A DNA stretch of 64,000 nucleotides from Duganella alba (lineage in GTDB: Bacteria; Pseudomonadota; Gammaproteobacteria; Burkholderiales; Burkholderiaceae_D), in the NCBI RefSeq assembly GCF_009674495.1, contig NZ_WKJN01000008.1, positions 1-64,000 of the forward strand, in the 5' to 3' direction. The notes under the pieces are model-generated. The model made no database searches, was not told the DNA's origin, and saw nothing but the letters and a program-made list of their open reading frames with translations. The translations under genes were made by a program, and so were the position numbers. How positions within the stretch are numbered: the stretch's first letter is position 1; each line of letters starts with the position of its first letter. Shown one piece after another: positions 37,610 through 46,398 of this stretch.

Positions 37610-39220
37610 ATGGATCGCAGGGATTTCGTAAAACTGGGCCTGGCGGCGGGCGCTGCCACAAGCGGCAACCGGGTGCTGGCGGCCACCGGTAATGGCGCGG
37701 CCAAACAACTGGGCACGGGCGGCATCCTCGACGCCGGCGTGTGGGAACAGCAGCAGATGATGGAGGCCGGCAAGCTGACCTCGCATGCGCTGACGTCGCA
37801 GTACCTGGCGCGCATCAAGACCATCGACAAGTCCGGCCCGCGCCTGAACGCCATCATCGAAATCAATCCCGAGGCGCTGAAGATCGCGCTGGACATGGAC
37901 CGCGAGCGCAAACTCAAGCGCGTGCGCGGCCCGCTGCACGGCATCCCGGTTCTCCTTAAAGACAACATCGCCACCGCCGACCGCATGAGCACCACCGCCG
38001 GCTCGCTGGCGCTGGCCGGCGTGCGCGCCGCGCGCGACGCGCACGTGACGGCGCAGTTGCGTGCGGCCGGCGCGGTCATCATCGGCAAGACCAACTTGAG
38101 CGAATGGGCGAATATGCGCTCGACCCATTCGGTCAGCGGCTGGAGCGGACGCGGCGGCCTGACCTTGAATCCGTATTCGCTGGACCGCAATTGCAGCGGT
38201 TCCAGCTCCGGCTCCGGCGCGGCGATCGCGGCCGGCCTGGCCACGCTGGCAGTGGGCACCGAAACCGATGGGTCCATCGTGTCGCCGGCGTCGATCTGCG
38301 GCCTGGTGGGCATCAAGCCGACCTTGGGACTGGTCAGCCGCAGCGGCATCATCCCGATCGCGCATTCGCAGGACACCGCCGGACCGATGGCGCGCAGCGT
38401 CGCCGACGCCGCGCTGATGCTGTCGGCGATGACCGGCATCGATCCGAAAGATCCGATCACCCAGGAAAGCGCCGGCAAGGTCGGCGACTACCGCGCGGCG
38501 CTCGACAAGGGCGGCCTGAAAGGCATGCGCATCGGCGTGGCGCGCAACTTCTTCGGCCAGCATGCGGAGCGCGACGTGGTGATTGAGAAAGCGCTGGTCG
38601 ACCTGAAGGCGCAAGGCGCGGTGCTGGTCGATACCGAAGTGCCGAATATTGGCAAGTACAGCGAAACCGAAACCGAAGTGCTGCTGTACGAGTTCAAGGC
38701 CGACCTGGCCGCGTATCTGAAAGAGTATGCGCCGAATGCACCGGTGTCGAACATGGCCGACGTCATCGCCTTCAACCAGCAGCACCGCCAGCAGGAACTG
38801 CCGTACTTCGGGCAGGAATATCTGGAGCAGGCGCAGGCCAAGGGCGATCTGGAAACGCCGGCCTACAAGGATGCGCTGGCCAACAACCGCCGCTATGCGC
38901 GCGCCGAAGGCATCGATCAGGTCATGAAAGAGCACAAGCTCGACGCGCTGGTGGCGCCCACCGACGGCCCGGCATGGCTGACGGACTTCATCAACGGCGA
39001 CCATTTCACCGGCGGTTTCTCGTCGCCGGCGGCCGTGGCGGGCTATCCGCACATCACGGTGCCGGCAGGGTATGTGCACGGCTTGCCGGTGGGCTTGTCG
39101 TTCGTGGGCACGGCGTACAGCGAAGCGTCGCTGATCCGCATGGCGTATGCGTATGAACAGGCGACGCTGCACCGGCGCGCGCCGCTGTTCCCACCAAGCG
39201 TGTCGCTGGCGGCGCGCTAG
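37610..39220 (+). CDS. Tat-exported amidase signature family protein
   Basis: A 536-residue amidase. The Tat-type leader MDRRDFVKLGLAAGAATSG points to folded export to the periplasm. The Ser-cisSer-Lys triad is present: Lys117 in PVLLKDN, the cis-Ser in the GSSSGSGAAIAAG loop (~198) and nucleophile Ser222 in GTETDGSIVSP. Substrate unknown; family members hydrolyse many amides. ATG 37610 has GAGG before it and puts the twin Arg at residues 3-4. The 3' end overlaps the convergent gene by 4 bp. Confidence 0.9.
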   Translation: MDRRDFVKLGLAAGAATSGNRVLAATGNGAAKQLGTGGILDAGVWEQQQMMEAGKLTSHALTSQYLARIKTIDKSGPRLNAIIEINPEALKIALDMDRERKLKRVRGPLHGIPVLLKDNIATADRMSTTAGSLALAGVRAARDAHVTAQLRAAGAVIIGKTNLSEWANMRSTHSVSGWSGRGGLTLNPYSLDRNCSGSSSGSGAAIAAGLATLAVGTETDGSIVSPASICGLVGIKPTLGLVSRSGIIPIAHSQDTAGPMARSVADAALMLSAMTGIDPKDPITQESAGKVGDYRAALDKGGLKGMRIGVARNFFGQHAERDVVIEKALVDLKAQGAVLVDTEVPNIGKYSETETEVLLYEFKADLAAYLKEYAPNAPVSNMADVIAFNQQHRQQELPYFGQEYLEQAQAKGDLETPAYKDALANNRRYARAEGIDQVMKEHKLDALVAPTDGPAWLTDFINGDHFTGGFSSPAAVAGYPHITVPAGYVHGLPVGLSFVGTAYSEASLIRMAYAYEQATLHRRAPLFPPSVSLAAR

Positions 39221-39918
39221 TTCTTCAGCACGTGGCGGAAGGTGGGCTCGATGCCCATCGCATGCAGGTGGCGGACGATGTCTTCGAGCGTGGCGTCCTT
39301 CAGCAGCAGGCCGCCCGGCGTGGTGCTGGTGCTTGCTTTTGCGTGCGGCGCTGCGGGCGCCACGTCGTCCCGGTGTCGCAGCGTGGCCAGGGCGTGCGCG
39401 AACTCTTCCTCGCTGATGCTGTGCAGGCTTTCCAGGAAGGCCGCCTGCGGCGATTCCGGCGGCGCCATCTCCAGACCCAGATCCTCGGCCAGTGCGCCAC
39501 CCATGCTGGGATTGATGAAGGTCGACCACAGTCCGGTCGCGCCGTTCAGTCCCGGCGGCAGGTCAATGCGGCTGCGGCCCAGCTCAATCGCTTCGTCTTC
39601 AAAGTAAGCCTTGTGCAGCAAGGCCAGGAACTGTGTCGCCTGCGTTGCCGGCACCGGCTTTTCCAGCGACAGCCACAGTCGGTAGGCGCTGCCGCCGTCG
39701 ACACTGACGGCCGGCGCCGGCAGACCCAGTTCCGTTTGCAGGGCGTTCGCCACATCGCACAGGCGCACCCAATGCTGCTCGTCGGCGGCCTTGTGGAAGT
39801 CGATGGCCAGCGCGCGCACCATGCCGCCGTTGACCAGGTCTATCGATGGCGCAGCCGGATCGAAAGGCTGGTCGCCAAACAGATAAAGCCTGCGCAGTTC
39901 AGAAGTTAGTTTTTGCAT
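39217..39918 (-). CDS. Unrecognised protein with faint archaeo-eukaryotic primase-fold resemblance
   Basis: A 233-residue protein read from ATG 39918. It has no clear family. Residues ~36-92 run MVRALAIDFHKAADEQHW, then ELGLPAPAVSVDGGSAYRLW and LSLEKPVPA. The order (hydrophobic strand ending in Asp, helix, strand, Gly-rich turn before a His/Arg-Leu-Trp strand, then a short Glu-Lys-Pro) recalls the AEP primases, where the turn reads SGxGxHxW. The catalytic Asp-X-Asp is not intact here, so any activity is doubtful. The C-terminal part is helical and variable. Context gives no hint. Confidence 0.45.
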   Translation of the reverse strand: MQKLTSELRRLYLFGDQPFDPAAPSIDLVNGGMVRALAIDFHKAADEQHWVRLCDVANALQTELGLPAPAVSVDGGSAYRLWLSLEKPVPATQATQFLALLHKAYFEDEAIELGRSRIDLPPGLNGATGLWSTFINPSMGGALAEDLGLEMAPPESPQAAFLESLHSISEEEFAHALATLRHRDDVAPAAPHAKASTSTTPGGLLLKDATLEDIVRHLHAMGIEPTFRHVLKN

Positions 39919-39979
39919 CAATCCATTGTACTATCACCTTGCCGCAGCCGTGGAGCTGCATTACCTGGGAGTTGGCTTG

Positions 39980-40960
39980 ATGCGTAAAACTGTTCTTGCA
40001 GTGTTGGCCTTGAGTGCTGGTGGGGCGATGGCGGACGATTTCGCCGTGCCGCATCGGATGATCGCCGTCGACGGTCACAAAATGAATCTGTACTGCAGCG
40101 GCAAAGGCCCGGTCACCGTGGTGTTTGATTCGCCGTCGGGCGATGCGGGATGGTCGTGGTCCAAGGTGCAGCCGGACGTGGCCAGGCATGCGCGTGCCTG
40201 CGTGTTCGACCGGCCGGGCATGGGCTTCAGCGAATTGTCCAAGCGTCCGAACACTTCCGAGAACGTGGTCGAGGATCTGCACAAGCTGCTGGCGGCCGCC
40301 GGCGAGAAGGCGCCGTATATCCTGGTCGGCAATTCACTGGGCGGCGCCAATGTGCAGGTCTACGCCTACCGCTATCCGCAGGAAGTGAAAGGCCTGGTGC
40401 TGGTGGAGGCGGAGCACGAGGACGAAACCGAACGTGCGGACAAGGCCAGCGGCGGCAAGATCAAGGCGTTCTACAAGATGGTCTCGGATCAGAATAAAAA
40501 CTGCCTGGCCGCCGCCCAGAAAGGCTTCAAGCCTGGCAGCGACGAGCAGGCGATGTGTGTCGGCAGCGCGGAGGACTTGGGGAAAATCTTCGGGCCGAAG
40601 CTGGGCGTGGCCGTTGCGGTATCGCGCGGAAAAGCCAGCTATTGGCGCGCCAATGTGGACGAGTACGATGCGGTCGACACCAGCGACGCGCAGCTGCGCA
40701 AGCTGCGCCGTCCGTTCGGCGACCTGCCGATTGTGGTGCTGACGCGCGGCGTCAGCCCGTACCGCATTCCGGACCAGCCGCAAAGCGCCACCAACAAGGC
40801 GATTGAGGACGCCAACTTCGCGGTACAGAAGGAGTACCTCAAGCTCACCACGCGCGGTACACAGCGCGTGGTGGAGGGCGCTGGCCACGTGATCCAGGCG
40901 GAGAAACCGCAGGCCGTGACCGACGCCGTGCTGGAAGTGCTCCAGCAGGTCAAGCTCTGA
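39980..40960 (+). CDS. Secreted alpha/beta hydrolase
   Basis: A 326-residue enzyme with a signal peptide (MRKTVLAVLALSAGGAMA). The nucleophile elbow is GNSLGGANV and the catalytic His lies in EGAGHVIQ near the C-terminus; the oxyanion region precedes it in VVFDSPSGDAGWSW. Substrate unknown. The ATG at 39980 gives a clean leader; the longer reading adds a hydrophobic stretch without support. It is convergent with msrA and abuts it directly. Confidence 0.85.
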   Translation: MRKTVLAVLALSAGGAMADDFAVPHRMIAVDGHKMNLYCSGKGPVTVVFDSPSGDAGWSWSKVQPDVARHARACVFDRPGMGFSELSKRPNTSENVVEDLHKLLAAAGEKAPYILVGNSLGGANVQVYAYRYPQEVKGLVLVEAEHEDETERADKASGGKIKAFYKMVSDQNKNCLAAAQKGFKPGSDEQAMCVGSAEDLGKIFGPKLGVAVAVSRGKASYWRANVDEYDAVDTSDAQLRKLRRPFGDLPIVVLTRGVSPYRIPDQPQSATNKAIEDANFAVQKEYLKLTTRGTQRVVEGAGHVIQAEKPQAVTDAVLEVLQQVKL

Positions 40961-41662
40961 TTACATCGCCTTGCGCACCAGGACCGCATCGGCGCGGTAC
41001 TGGTCCGGCAGCACGCGCTTGAGATTCGCCACCTTCGGCAGGTCGTTGAAGACGATGTACGGATCGGACGGATGCAGCGTCAGGTAGTTCTGGTGGTAGG
41101 ACTCCGCCGCGTAGAACTTCTTGTCCATTTCGACCTTGGTCACCAGCGGCTTCTTGAAGGCACGCGAGGCGTCCAGCTGGGCAATGTACTTCTCGGCCAC
41201 CGCGCGCTGCGCCGGCGTTTGCGGGAAGATGGCGGAGCGGTACTGCGTGCCGCTGTCCGGCCCCTGGCGGTTCAGCGTGGTCGGATCATGCGCGACGGAG
41301 AAGAACACCTGCAGCAGCTTGCCGTAGCTGACTTGCGTCGGGTCGTAGGTGATCCTCACCGATTCCGCATGACCGGTCTCGCCGGTTTCAATCATCTCGT
41401 AGCTGGCGGTACGCGCCTCGCCGCCGGTGTAGCCCGAGACGGCGTTGCTGACGCCTTTCATGTGCTGGAACACGCCTTGCACGCCCCAGAAGCAGCCGCC
41501 GGCAAAGACGGCGGTGGCGGAGTGTTCGCTGCTGGCCGGTTCATCGACCGCAGGCGGCGCGATGACCACTGCGGCTTCCGCCGCCGATGCGGCATGCTGC
41601 TGGAAGGCGACGGCAACGAGGAGGGCGAGTGGTGCGCCCAGTTTGAGTGCGATGTTTTTCAT
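40961..41662 (-). CDS. msrA: MsrA, periplasmic methionine-S-sulfoxide reductase
   Basis: A 233-residue enzyme reducing the S epimer of methionine sulfoxide. The signal peptide ends near ASA (residue 27). The catalytic Cys57 lies in VFAGGCFWGVQGVF, followed by SGYTGG and YDPTQVSYGKLL, typical of MsrA. Third gene of a minus-strand operon (msrB, dipZ-like, msrA), 15 bp after the thiol reductase, so its electrons probably come from that membrane protein. Confidence 0.95.
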   Translation of the reverse strand: MKNIALKLGAPLALLVAVAFQQHAASAAEAAVVIAPPAVDEPASSEHSATAVFAGGCFWGVQGVFQHMKGVSNAVSGYTGGEARTASYEMIETGETGHAESVRITYDPTQVSYGKLLQVFFSVAHDPTTLNRQGPDSGTQYRSAIFPQTPAQRAVAEKYIAQLDASRAFKKPLVTKVEMDKKFYAAESYHQNYLTLHPSDPYIVFNDLPKVANLKRVLPDQYRADAVLVRKAM

Positions 41663-41677
41663 GTCTGATTCTCCTGC

Positions 41678-43591
41678 TTAACCGAAGGTGAAGGCGTAGG
41701 CTTGTACGCCGGGATCGAGAAACTCAATGCTGAAGGTGTGGTCGCGGACCTCGCTGCTGTCGCCGGCCTGGCGCACCAACTGGTACAGGCGCTGGCTGTC
41801 AATCTTGCCGCTGCCGTCCGCCGCCGTGTCGGCGCCGTGGTTCTTGCCTGGCGCGGCGCCGTCGATGGTTACGCGGTAGCGCACCGGCTTGCCGTCCTTG
41901 CCTGGTCCCAGCACCAGATGCACGTCCCGCGCATGGAAGCGGTAGACGATGCTGCCGCTGCCCTGGTTGAGCGTGATCTGTTCCGCCTGCGACAGCCAGT
42001 TGCCGGCCAGTCCCCACTGGTTCAGGGCCGGCTTGGCGGGCGCCGTGTATTGGCGGGCGGCGTTGGCGGCCTGCTTCTCCGGCGAGGCGAAGTTCTCGGC
42101 GCGCTCGTAGCCCAGATAGGTTTCCGGCGAGCCGACCTGGCCCATGTCCGACTGCTGCTGCACGCCGTGCGCGTCTTCGGCGCTGACCACGGTGTTGGTC
42201 ACGTCCTTGCGGCCAGCTTCTTCGAGCAACTGCTGGATCACCTGTTCCGACTTGGCATATTCGCCTTCGCCGAAGTGGTGGAAGCGGATGTTGCCCTTTG
42301 CGTCGATGAAGTAGTGCGCCGGCCAGTACTGGTTGTTGAAGGCGCGCCAGATCGCGTAGTTGTTATCGATCGCCACCGGGAAGGTGATGCCCTGGTCCTT
42401 CACCGCCTTGCGCACGTTGTTGACGTTGCGCTCGAAGGCGAATTCCGGTGCATGCACGCCGATCACCACCAGGCCCTGGTCGCGGTACTTGTCGGCCCAG
42501 GCCTTGGTGTAGGGCAGGCTGCGCAGGCAGTTGATGCAGGAGTAGGTCCAGAAGTCGACCAGCACTACTTTGCCTTTCAGTTGCGCGGCGGTGAGCGGGG
42601 CGGTGTTCAGCCATTCGATCGCGCCGTCGAGTTGCGGCAGCTTGCCCTCGACCGGCAGTTCGTCGGCGCCGTGCGCCACGGCGCGCATCGCCATCATGGC
42701 CGGGCCGGCGGCGTTGCGCGACATCATGGCGCCGCCTGGCACGGCATTCTCGCCGGTGGCCACAGCGGAGCGCATCATCGCGCCGCCTTCGGGCGCCTGG
42801 TCATTGGCTGCGGCGCTGCGCATCATGGCGCCACTGGCGGCCGGTGCGGCGTCGCCGTTTGGATTGCCGCGCGGCGCCAGCTTGTCGATCAGCGTTTGCT
42901 CGACGCTGGCCGTGGCCACGCTGGATACACGTGTCAGCAGGCCGGTATCCACGCCGGTGGCAATCGCCACCACGCCGGCCAGCATCGCCACGCCCAGGCC
43001 ACGGCGTATCCATTCGCCGGCGCCCAGCGAGCGTTTCATCGCGCTGAAGACCTTGCCGCCGACCAGCAGCGCCAGTCCCAGCGAAGTCGCCGCGCCGGCC
43101 GCATACGCCAGCAGCAGGAAGGTGGTGCCCACGCTGGCGCCATTCAGCGCCGCGCCGGTCAGCACCAGGCCCAGCACCGGGCCGGCGCACGGCGCCCACA
43201 GCAAACCGGTCGCCACGCCAAGCAGGAAGGAAGAGCTGATGCCCGAGCGCTCGCCGCTGGCGGCTTTGTTGGACAAGCGATCACCCAGCGCCACCAATGG
43301 CTTGGTCAGGCGGTCGGCCAGATGCGGCAGCATCAAGGTCACGCCGAAGAAGGCCATCAGCACCAGCGCGACCCAGCGGCCGTACTGGTTGGCCTGCACC
43401 ACCCAGCCGCCGCCCACCGCAGCCAGCGTGGCCACCAGCGCGAAGGTCAGCGCCATGCCGGCCAGCAGCGGCAGGCCGCTGCGCACGAAAGGCTGGCCGG
43501 TGCGGGCGAATACGAACGGCAGCACCGGCAGGATGCAAGGGCTGACGATGGTCAGCGCGCCGCCGAGATAAGAGAGCAGTATCAATAACAT
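41678..43591 (-). CDS. DipZ-like CcdA/thioredoxin fusion with Met-rich linker
   Basis: A 637-residue membrane protein. Residues 1-~240 hold the CcdA/DsbD helices with Cys in IVSPCILPVLPFVF and WAPCAGPVLGLV, which move electrons across the membrane. A linker (~253-310) has four MM pairs. The TlpA-like thioredoxin domain has YSCINCLRSLPY near 350, and a C-terminal beta-sandwich (~480-637) ends in LDPGVQAYAFTFG, as in DipZ. It probably supplies periplasmic MsrA and MsrB with reductant. It starts 15 bp downstream of msrB with a GGGGAGGA site. Confidence 0.9.
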   Translation of the reverse strand: MLLILLSYLGGALTIVSPCILPVLPFVFARTGQPFVRSGLPLLAGMALTFALVATLAAVGGGWVVQANQYGRWVALVLMAFFGVTLMLPHLADRLTKPLVALGDRLSNKAASGERSGISSSFLLGVATGLLWAPCAGPVLGLVLTGAALNGASVGTTFLLLAYAAGAATSLGLALLVGGKVFSAMKRSLGAGEWIRRGLGVAMLAGVVAIATGVDTGLLTRVSSVATASVEQTLIDKLAPRGNPNGDAAPAASGAMMRSAAANDQAPEGGAMMRSAVATGENAVPGGAMMSRNAAGPAMMAMRAVAHGADELPVEGKLPQLDGAIEWLNTAPLTAAQLKGKVVLVDFWTYSCINCLRSLPYTKAWADKYRDQGLVVIGVHAPEFAFERNVNNVRKAVKDQGITFPVAIDNNYAIWRAFNNQYWPAHYFIDAKGNIRFHHFGEGEYAKSEQVIQQLLEEAGRKDVTNTVVSAEDAHGVQQQSDMGQVGSPETYLGYERAENFASPEKQAANAARQYTAPAKPALNQWGLAGNWLSQAEQITLNQGSGSIVYRFHARDVHLVLGPGKDGKPVRYRVTIDGAAPGKNHGADTAADGSGKIDSQRLYQLVRQAGDSSEVRDHTFSIEFLDPGVQAYAFTFG

Positions 43592-43606
43592 GATGGCATC
43601 CTCCCC

Positions 43607-44092
43607 TTAAGCTTCGCCGGCGACGAAGTTCAGCGCCACGCCGTCGATGCAGTAGCGCAGGCCGGTCGGTTCCGGGCCGTCGTCGAACACGTCGCCGAGA
43701 TGGCTGCCGCAGCGGCGGCACACCACTTCCACGCCATACATGCCGAGCGACGTGGTGCGGCTGGTGTTGACGCCACGCTCCAGCGGTTTCCAGAAGCTGG
43801 GCCAGCCGGTGCCGCTGTCGAACTTGTTCTTCGACGAGAACAGCGGGTTCTGGCAACCGGCGCACAGGAACTTGCCGGCGCGGTGTTCCTTGTACAGCGG
43901 ACTGCTGAACGGGCGCTCGGTGCCGTGCTTGCGCAGCACCTCGTACTGGGCGGGCGAGAGCAGGGCGCGCCATTCGGCGTCGGTATGCGTGACTTCCCAG
44001 GCGGCGGCCGGCGCTGCCACGGTGCTGCGGTAAGCGATGCCGGCCAGCAGGGCGGCGCCGCTGGTCAGGATGAAGGAACGTCTCGTTGTCAT
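43607..44092 (-). CDS. msrB: MsrB, exported methionine-R-sulfoxide reductase
   Basis: A 161-residue enzyme reducing the R epimer. A Tat-like leader (MTTRRSFILTSGAALLAG) directs export. Zinc cysteines appear in CAGCQNP and CRRCGSH, with the FDSGTGWPSFW signature and the catalytic Cys in LRYCIDGVALNF. ATG 44092 with GGAG was chosen; the longer frame starts in the intergenic region. First gene of the msrB-dipZ-msrA operon, divergent from a two-component system. Confidence 0.95.
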   Translation of the reverse strand: MTTRRSFILTSGAALLAGIAYRSTVAAPAAAWEVTHTDAEWRALLSPAQYEVLRKHGTERPFSSPLYKEHRAGKFLCAGCQNPLFSSKNKFDSGTGWPSFWKPLERGVNTSRTTSLGMYGVEVVCRRCGSHLGDVFDDGPEPTGLRYCIDGVALNFVAGEA

Positions 44093-44159
44093 GATTTTCT
44101 CCGTGGGTGGAATATCGATGGAGCCATTCTGCGCCCGCAGTGGTGACAAAATCCTCACG

Positions 44160-44171
44160 TAAACTTAAACT
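44160..44171. promoter_or_regulatory. Tandem hexamer TAAACT-TAAACT, candidate response-regulator site
   Basis: Two perfect head-to-tail hexamers lie in the 114-bp region between msrB and the OmpR-type regulator gene. Tandem direct repeats are the usual binding form of OmpR-family regulators, so it could be the site for the adjacent regulator on both promoters. The usual spacing is 10-11 bp centre to centre, not 6, so this is tentative. Confidence 0.35.
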
Positions 44172-44206
44172 AATTGTGATACTTTTCAGGCCCGGAATCC
44201 TGCACA

Positions 44207-44926
44207 ATGGCGTCCATGGAACCCGCAAAACGTGTATTAATCGTCGAAGACGACTTTCATATCGCAGATCTGCTGCGCATGCACCTCCAGGATGAGGGGT
44301 ATCAGGTCACCCACTGCGCCGACGGCACCCAGGGCCTGGCCCAGGTGCGCGCCGGCGGCTGGGATGCGCTGATCCTCGACATCATGCTGCCCGGCGTGGA
44401 TGGGCTGGAAATCTGCCGCCAGGCGCGTGCAATGACCACTTATACGCCGATCATCATCACCAGCGCGCGCTCCAGCGAAGTGCACCGCATCCTCGGTCTT
44501 GAGCTGGGCGCGGACGATTACCTGCCCAAGCCGTTCTCGGTGCTGGAACTGGTGGCGCGCGTAAAGGCGCTGCTGCGCCGTGCGGACGCCATGTCGCGCA
44601 GCCAGCGCAACGCCGGCGGCGCGCTGGAGCTGAACGGTGTCCGCGTCGATCCGCTGACGCGCCAGGCCACCGTCCACGGCAATGCGCTGGACCTGACGCC
44701 GCGCGAATTCGACCTGCTGTACTTTTTCATCAAGCACCCTGAAAAAGTGTTCTCGCGGCTGGATTTGCTGAACCAGGTGTGGGGCTACCAGCACGACGGC
44801 TACGAACACACGGTCAACACCCACATCAACCGCCTGCGCGCCAAGATCGAAACCGATCCGGCCGACCCGGTACGCATCCTCACCGTGTGGGGCAAGGGCT
44901 ATCGATACGCCAGCGGGGCCGCATGA
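44207..44926 (+). CDS. OmpR-family response regulator
   Basis: A 239-residue regulator. The receiver has acidic residues in LIVEDDFHIA and phospho-acceptor D58 in LILDIMLPGVDG, and Lys in YLPKPFSVLEL. The C-terminal winged helix has RQATVHGNALDLTPREFDLL and VNTHINRLRAKIE. It overlaps the kinase gene by 4 bp (ATGA), so the two are translationally coupled. The divergent msrB operon is the likely target, like the E. coli HprR/S control of msrPQ, but this is inference. Confidence 0.94.
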   Translation: MASMEPAKRVLIVEDDFHIADLLRMHLQDEGYQVTHCADGTQGLAQVRAGGWDALILDIMLPGVDGLEICRQARAMTTYTPIIITSARSSEVHRILGLELGADDYLPKPFSVLELVARVKALLRRADAMSRSQRNAGGALELNGVRVDPLTRQATVHGNALDLTPREFDLLYFFIKHPEKVFSRLDLLNQVWGYQHDGYEHTVNTHINRLRAKIETDPADPVRILTVWGKGYRYASGAA

Positions 44927-46398
44927 ATCTGACGTTATCGCAGCGCCTGTCGCTGGTATTTTCGATTCTGCTGCTGGCCTGCTGCGGCGCCTCCGCATGG
45001 CTGCAGATCCGCGCCAACATCATGCACGAGAAGGAAGTGGTGCAGGGACTGTCGCGCGGGCTGGCGCGCAGCATCGCGCTGGACGCGCAGCTGATGCACG
45101 CGGAGGACGACACCACCGCCACACAAGGGATCAGCCCCGAAGCGGTGCGCCGCCTGTTCAGCCGCCTGATGGATGTGAATCCCAACGTCGAGGTCTACCT
45201 GCTCGACATGGACGGCCGCGTGGTCGGCCACGCCGCGCCGCAAGGCAGCTTGAAGCGTGACCAGGTCAACCTGGAGCCGATCCGCCGCCTGCTGGCCAAC
45301 GAGCCGCTGCCGATCCAGGGCGACGACCCGCGCAGCGAAACGGGCCGCAAGGTGTTCAGTGTGGCCGTGCTGCGTGCCGGTGAACGCAAGGTCGGCTATA
45401 TCTACGTCATCCTGCAAAGCGAAGAGCATGACCGACTGGCCGCGCGCGCCTCGGCCAGTTCGGTGCTGCGCACCACCTTGTGGTCGATGGTGGTGGTGGC
45501 GGGACTGGTGCTGATCGCCGGCCTGATTGCCTTCCGCCTCATCACGCGTCCGCTGCGCCGGCTGACCACCACCATGCAGCAGATCGACACCAAGGCCGAT
45601 CAGCTGGCGCTGCCGGCGCCCAGCGCGGCCGGCCAGCGCGACGAAATCGCGATCCTGGAGCATGCGTTCGGCGATATGGCCTCGCGCATCAACGACCAAT
45701 GGAAAACCATGCGCCAGCTGGACCACGACCGGCGCGAAGTGGTGGCGAATATTTCGCACGACCTGCGCACGCCGCTCGGCTCCCTGCACGGCTACCTGGA
45801 AACGCTTTCGCTGAAGGACGAGACGCTGGATGCGGCCGAACGCCAGCGCTACCTCGGCATCGCGCTGGCGCAAAGCCAGAAGGTGGGGCGGCTGGCGCAA
45901 GCCCTGTTCGAACTGGCGCGGCTGGAACACGGCTCGGTGCAGCCGGAGCTGGAAGCCTTCTCGCTGTCCGACCTGATACAGGACGTGTTCCAGAAATTCG
46001 AACTGCAGGCGGCCGAACGCCAGGTGCGCCTGATGGCGACGCTGCCGCATCCGGCGCCAATGGTGCGCGCGGACCTGGGCATGATTGAGCGCGTGCTGAC
46101 CAATCTGTTCGATAACGCCATCCGCCACACGCCGACGGGCGGCGAAGTGGAAATCACCGTCGCGCCCAACGACGGCGGCAAGGTGGCGGTGACCGTCGCC
46201 GACACCGGCCCTGGCGTGCCGGCCTCCATGCGCGAGAACCTGTTCCACCGCCCGGTGGCCCTGCAGGGCGAATACCGCGTCGGCGGACTGGGACTGTTGA
46301 CGGTCAACCGCATCCTGCAACTCCATCACAGCAAGATCGAACTGGCGAGCGAGCCGGATCAGGGCGCGGTGTTCCGCTTCACGCTGGATGCAGCGTAA
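44923..46398 (+). CDS. Membrane sensor histidine kinase
   Basis: A 491-residue kinase. A membrane helix (~9-25), a periplasmic sensor (~26-185; VEVYLLDMDGRVVGHAAP), a second helix (~187-207), HAMP, then HisKA with His279 in VVANISHDLRTPLG. The ATPase domain has LFDNAIRHTPTGG (N box), VADTGPGVP (G1) and GGLGLLTVNRI (G2). It pairs with the regulator just upstream. The stimulus is unknown; the msr neighbourhood suggests oxidants or copper. Its 3' end overlaps the AraC-type gene on the other strand by 20 bp. Confidence 0.94.
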   Translation: MNLTLSQRLSLVFSILLLACCGASAWLQIRANIMHEKEVVQGLSRGLARSIALDAQLMHAEDDTTATQGISPEAVRRLFSRLMDVNPNVEVYLLDMDGRVVGHAAPQGSLKRDQVNLEPIRRLLANEPLPIQGDDPRSETGRKVFSVAVLRAGERKVGYIYVILQSEEHDRLAARASASSVLRTTLWSMVVVAGLVLIAGLIAFRLITRPLRRLTTTMQQIDTKADQLALPAPSAAGQRDEIAILEHAFGDMASRINDQWKTMRQLDHDRREVVANISHDLRTPLGSLHGYLETLSLKDETLDAAERQRYLGIALAQSQKVGRLAQALFELARLEHGSVQPELEAFSLSDLIQDVFQKFELQAAERQVRLMATLPHPAPMVRADLGMIERVLTNLFDNAIRHTPTGGEVEITVAPNDGGKVAVTVADTGPGVPASMRENLFHRPVALQGEYRVGGLGLLTVNRILQLHHSKIELASEPDQGAVFRFTLDAA

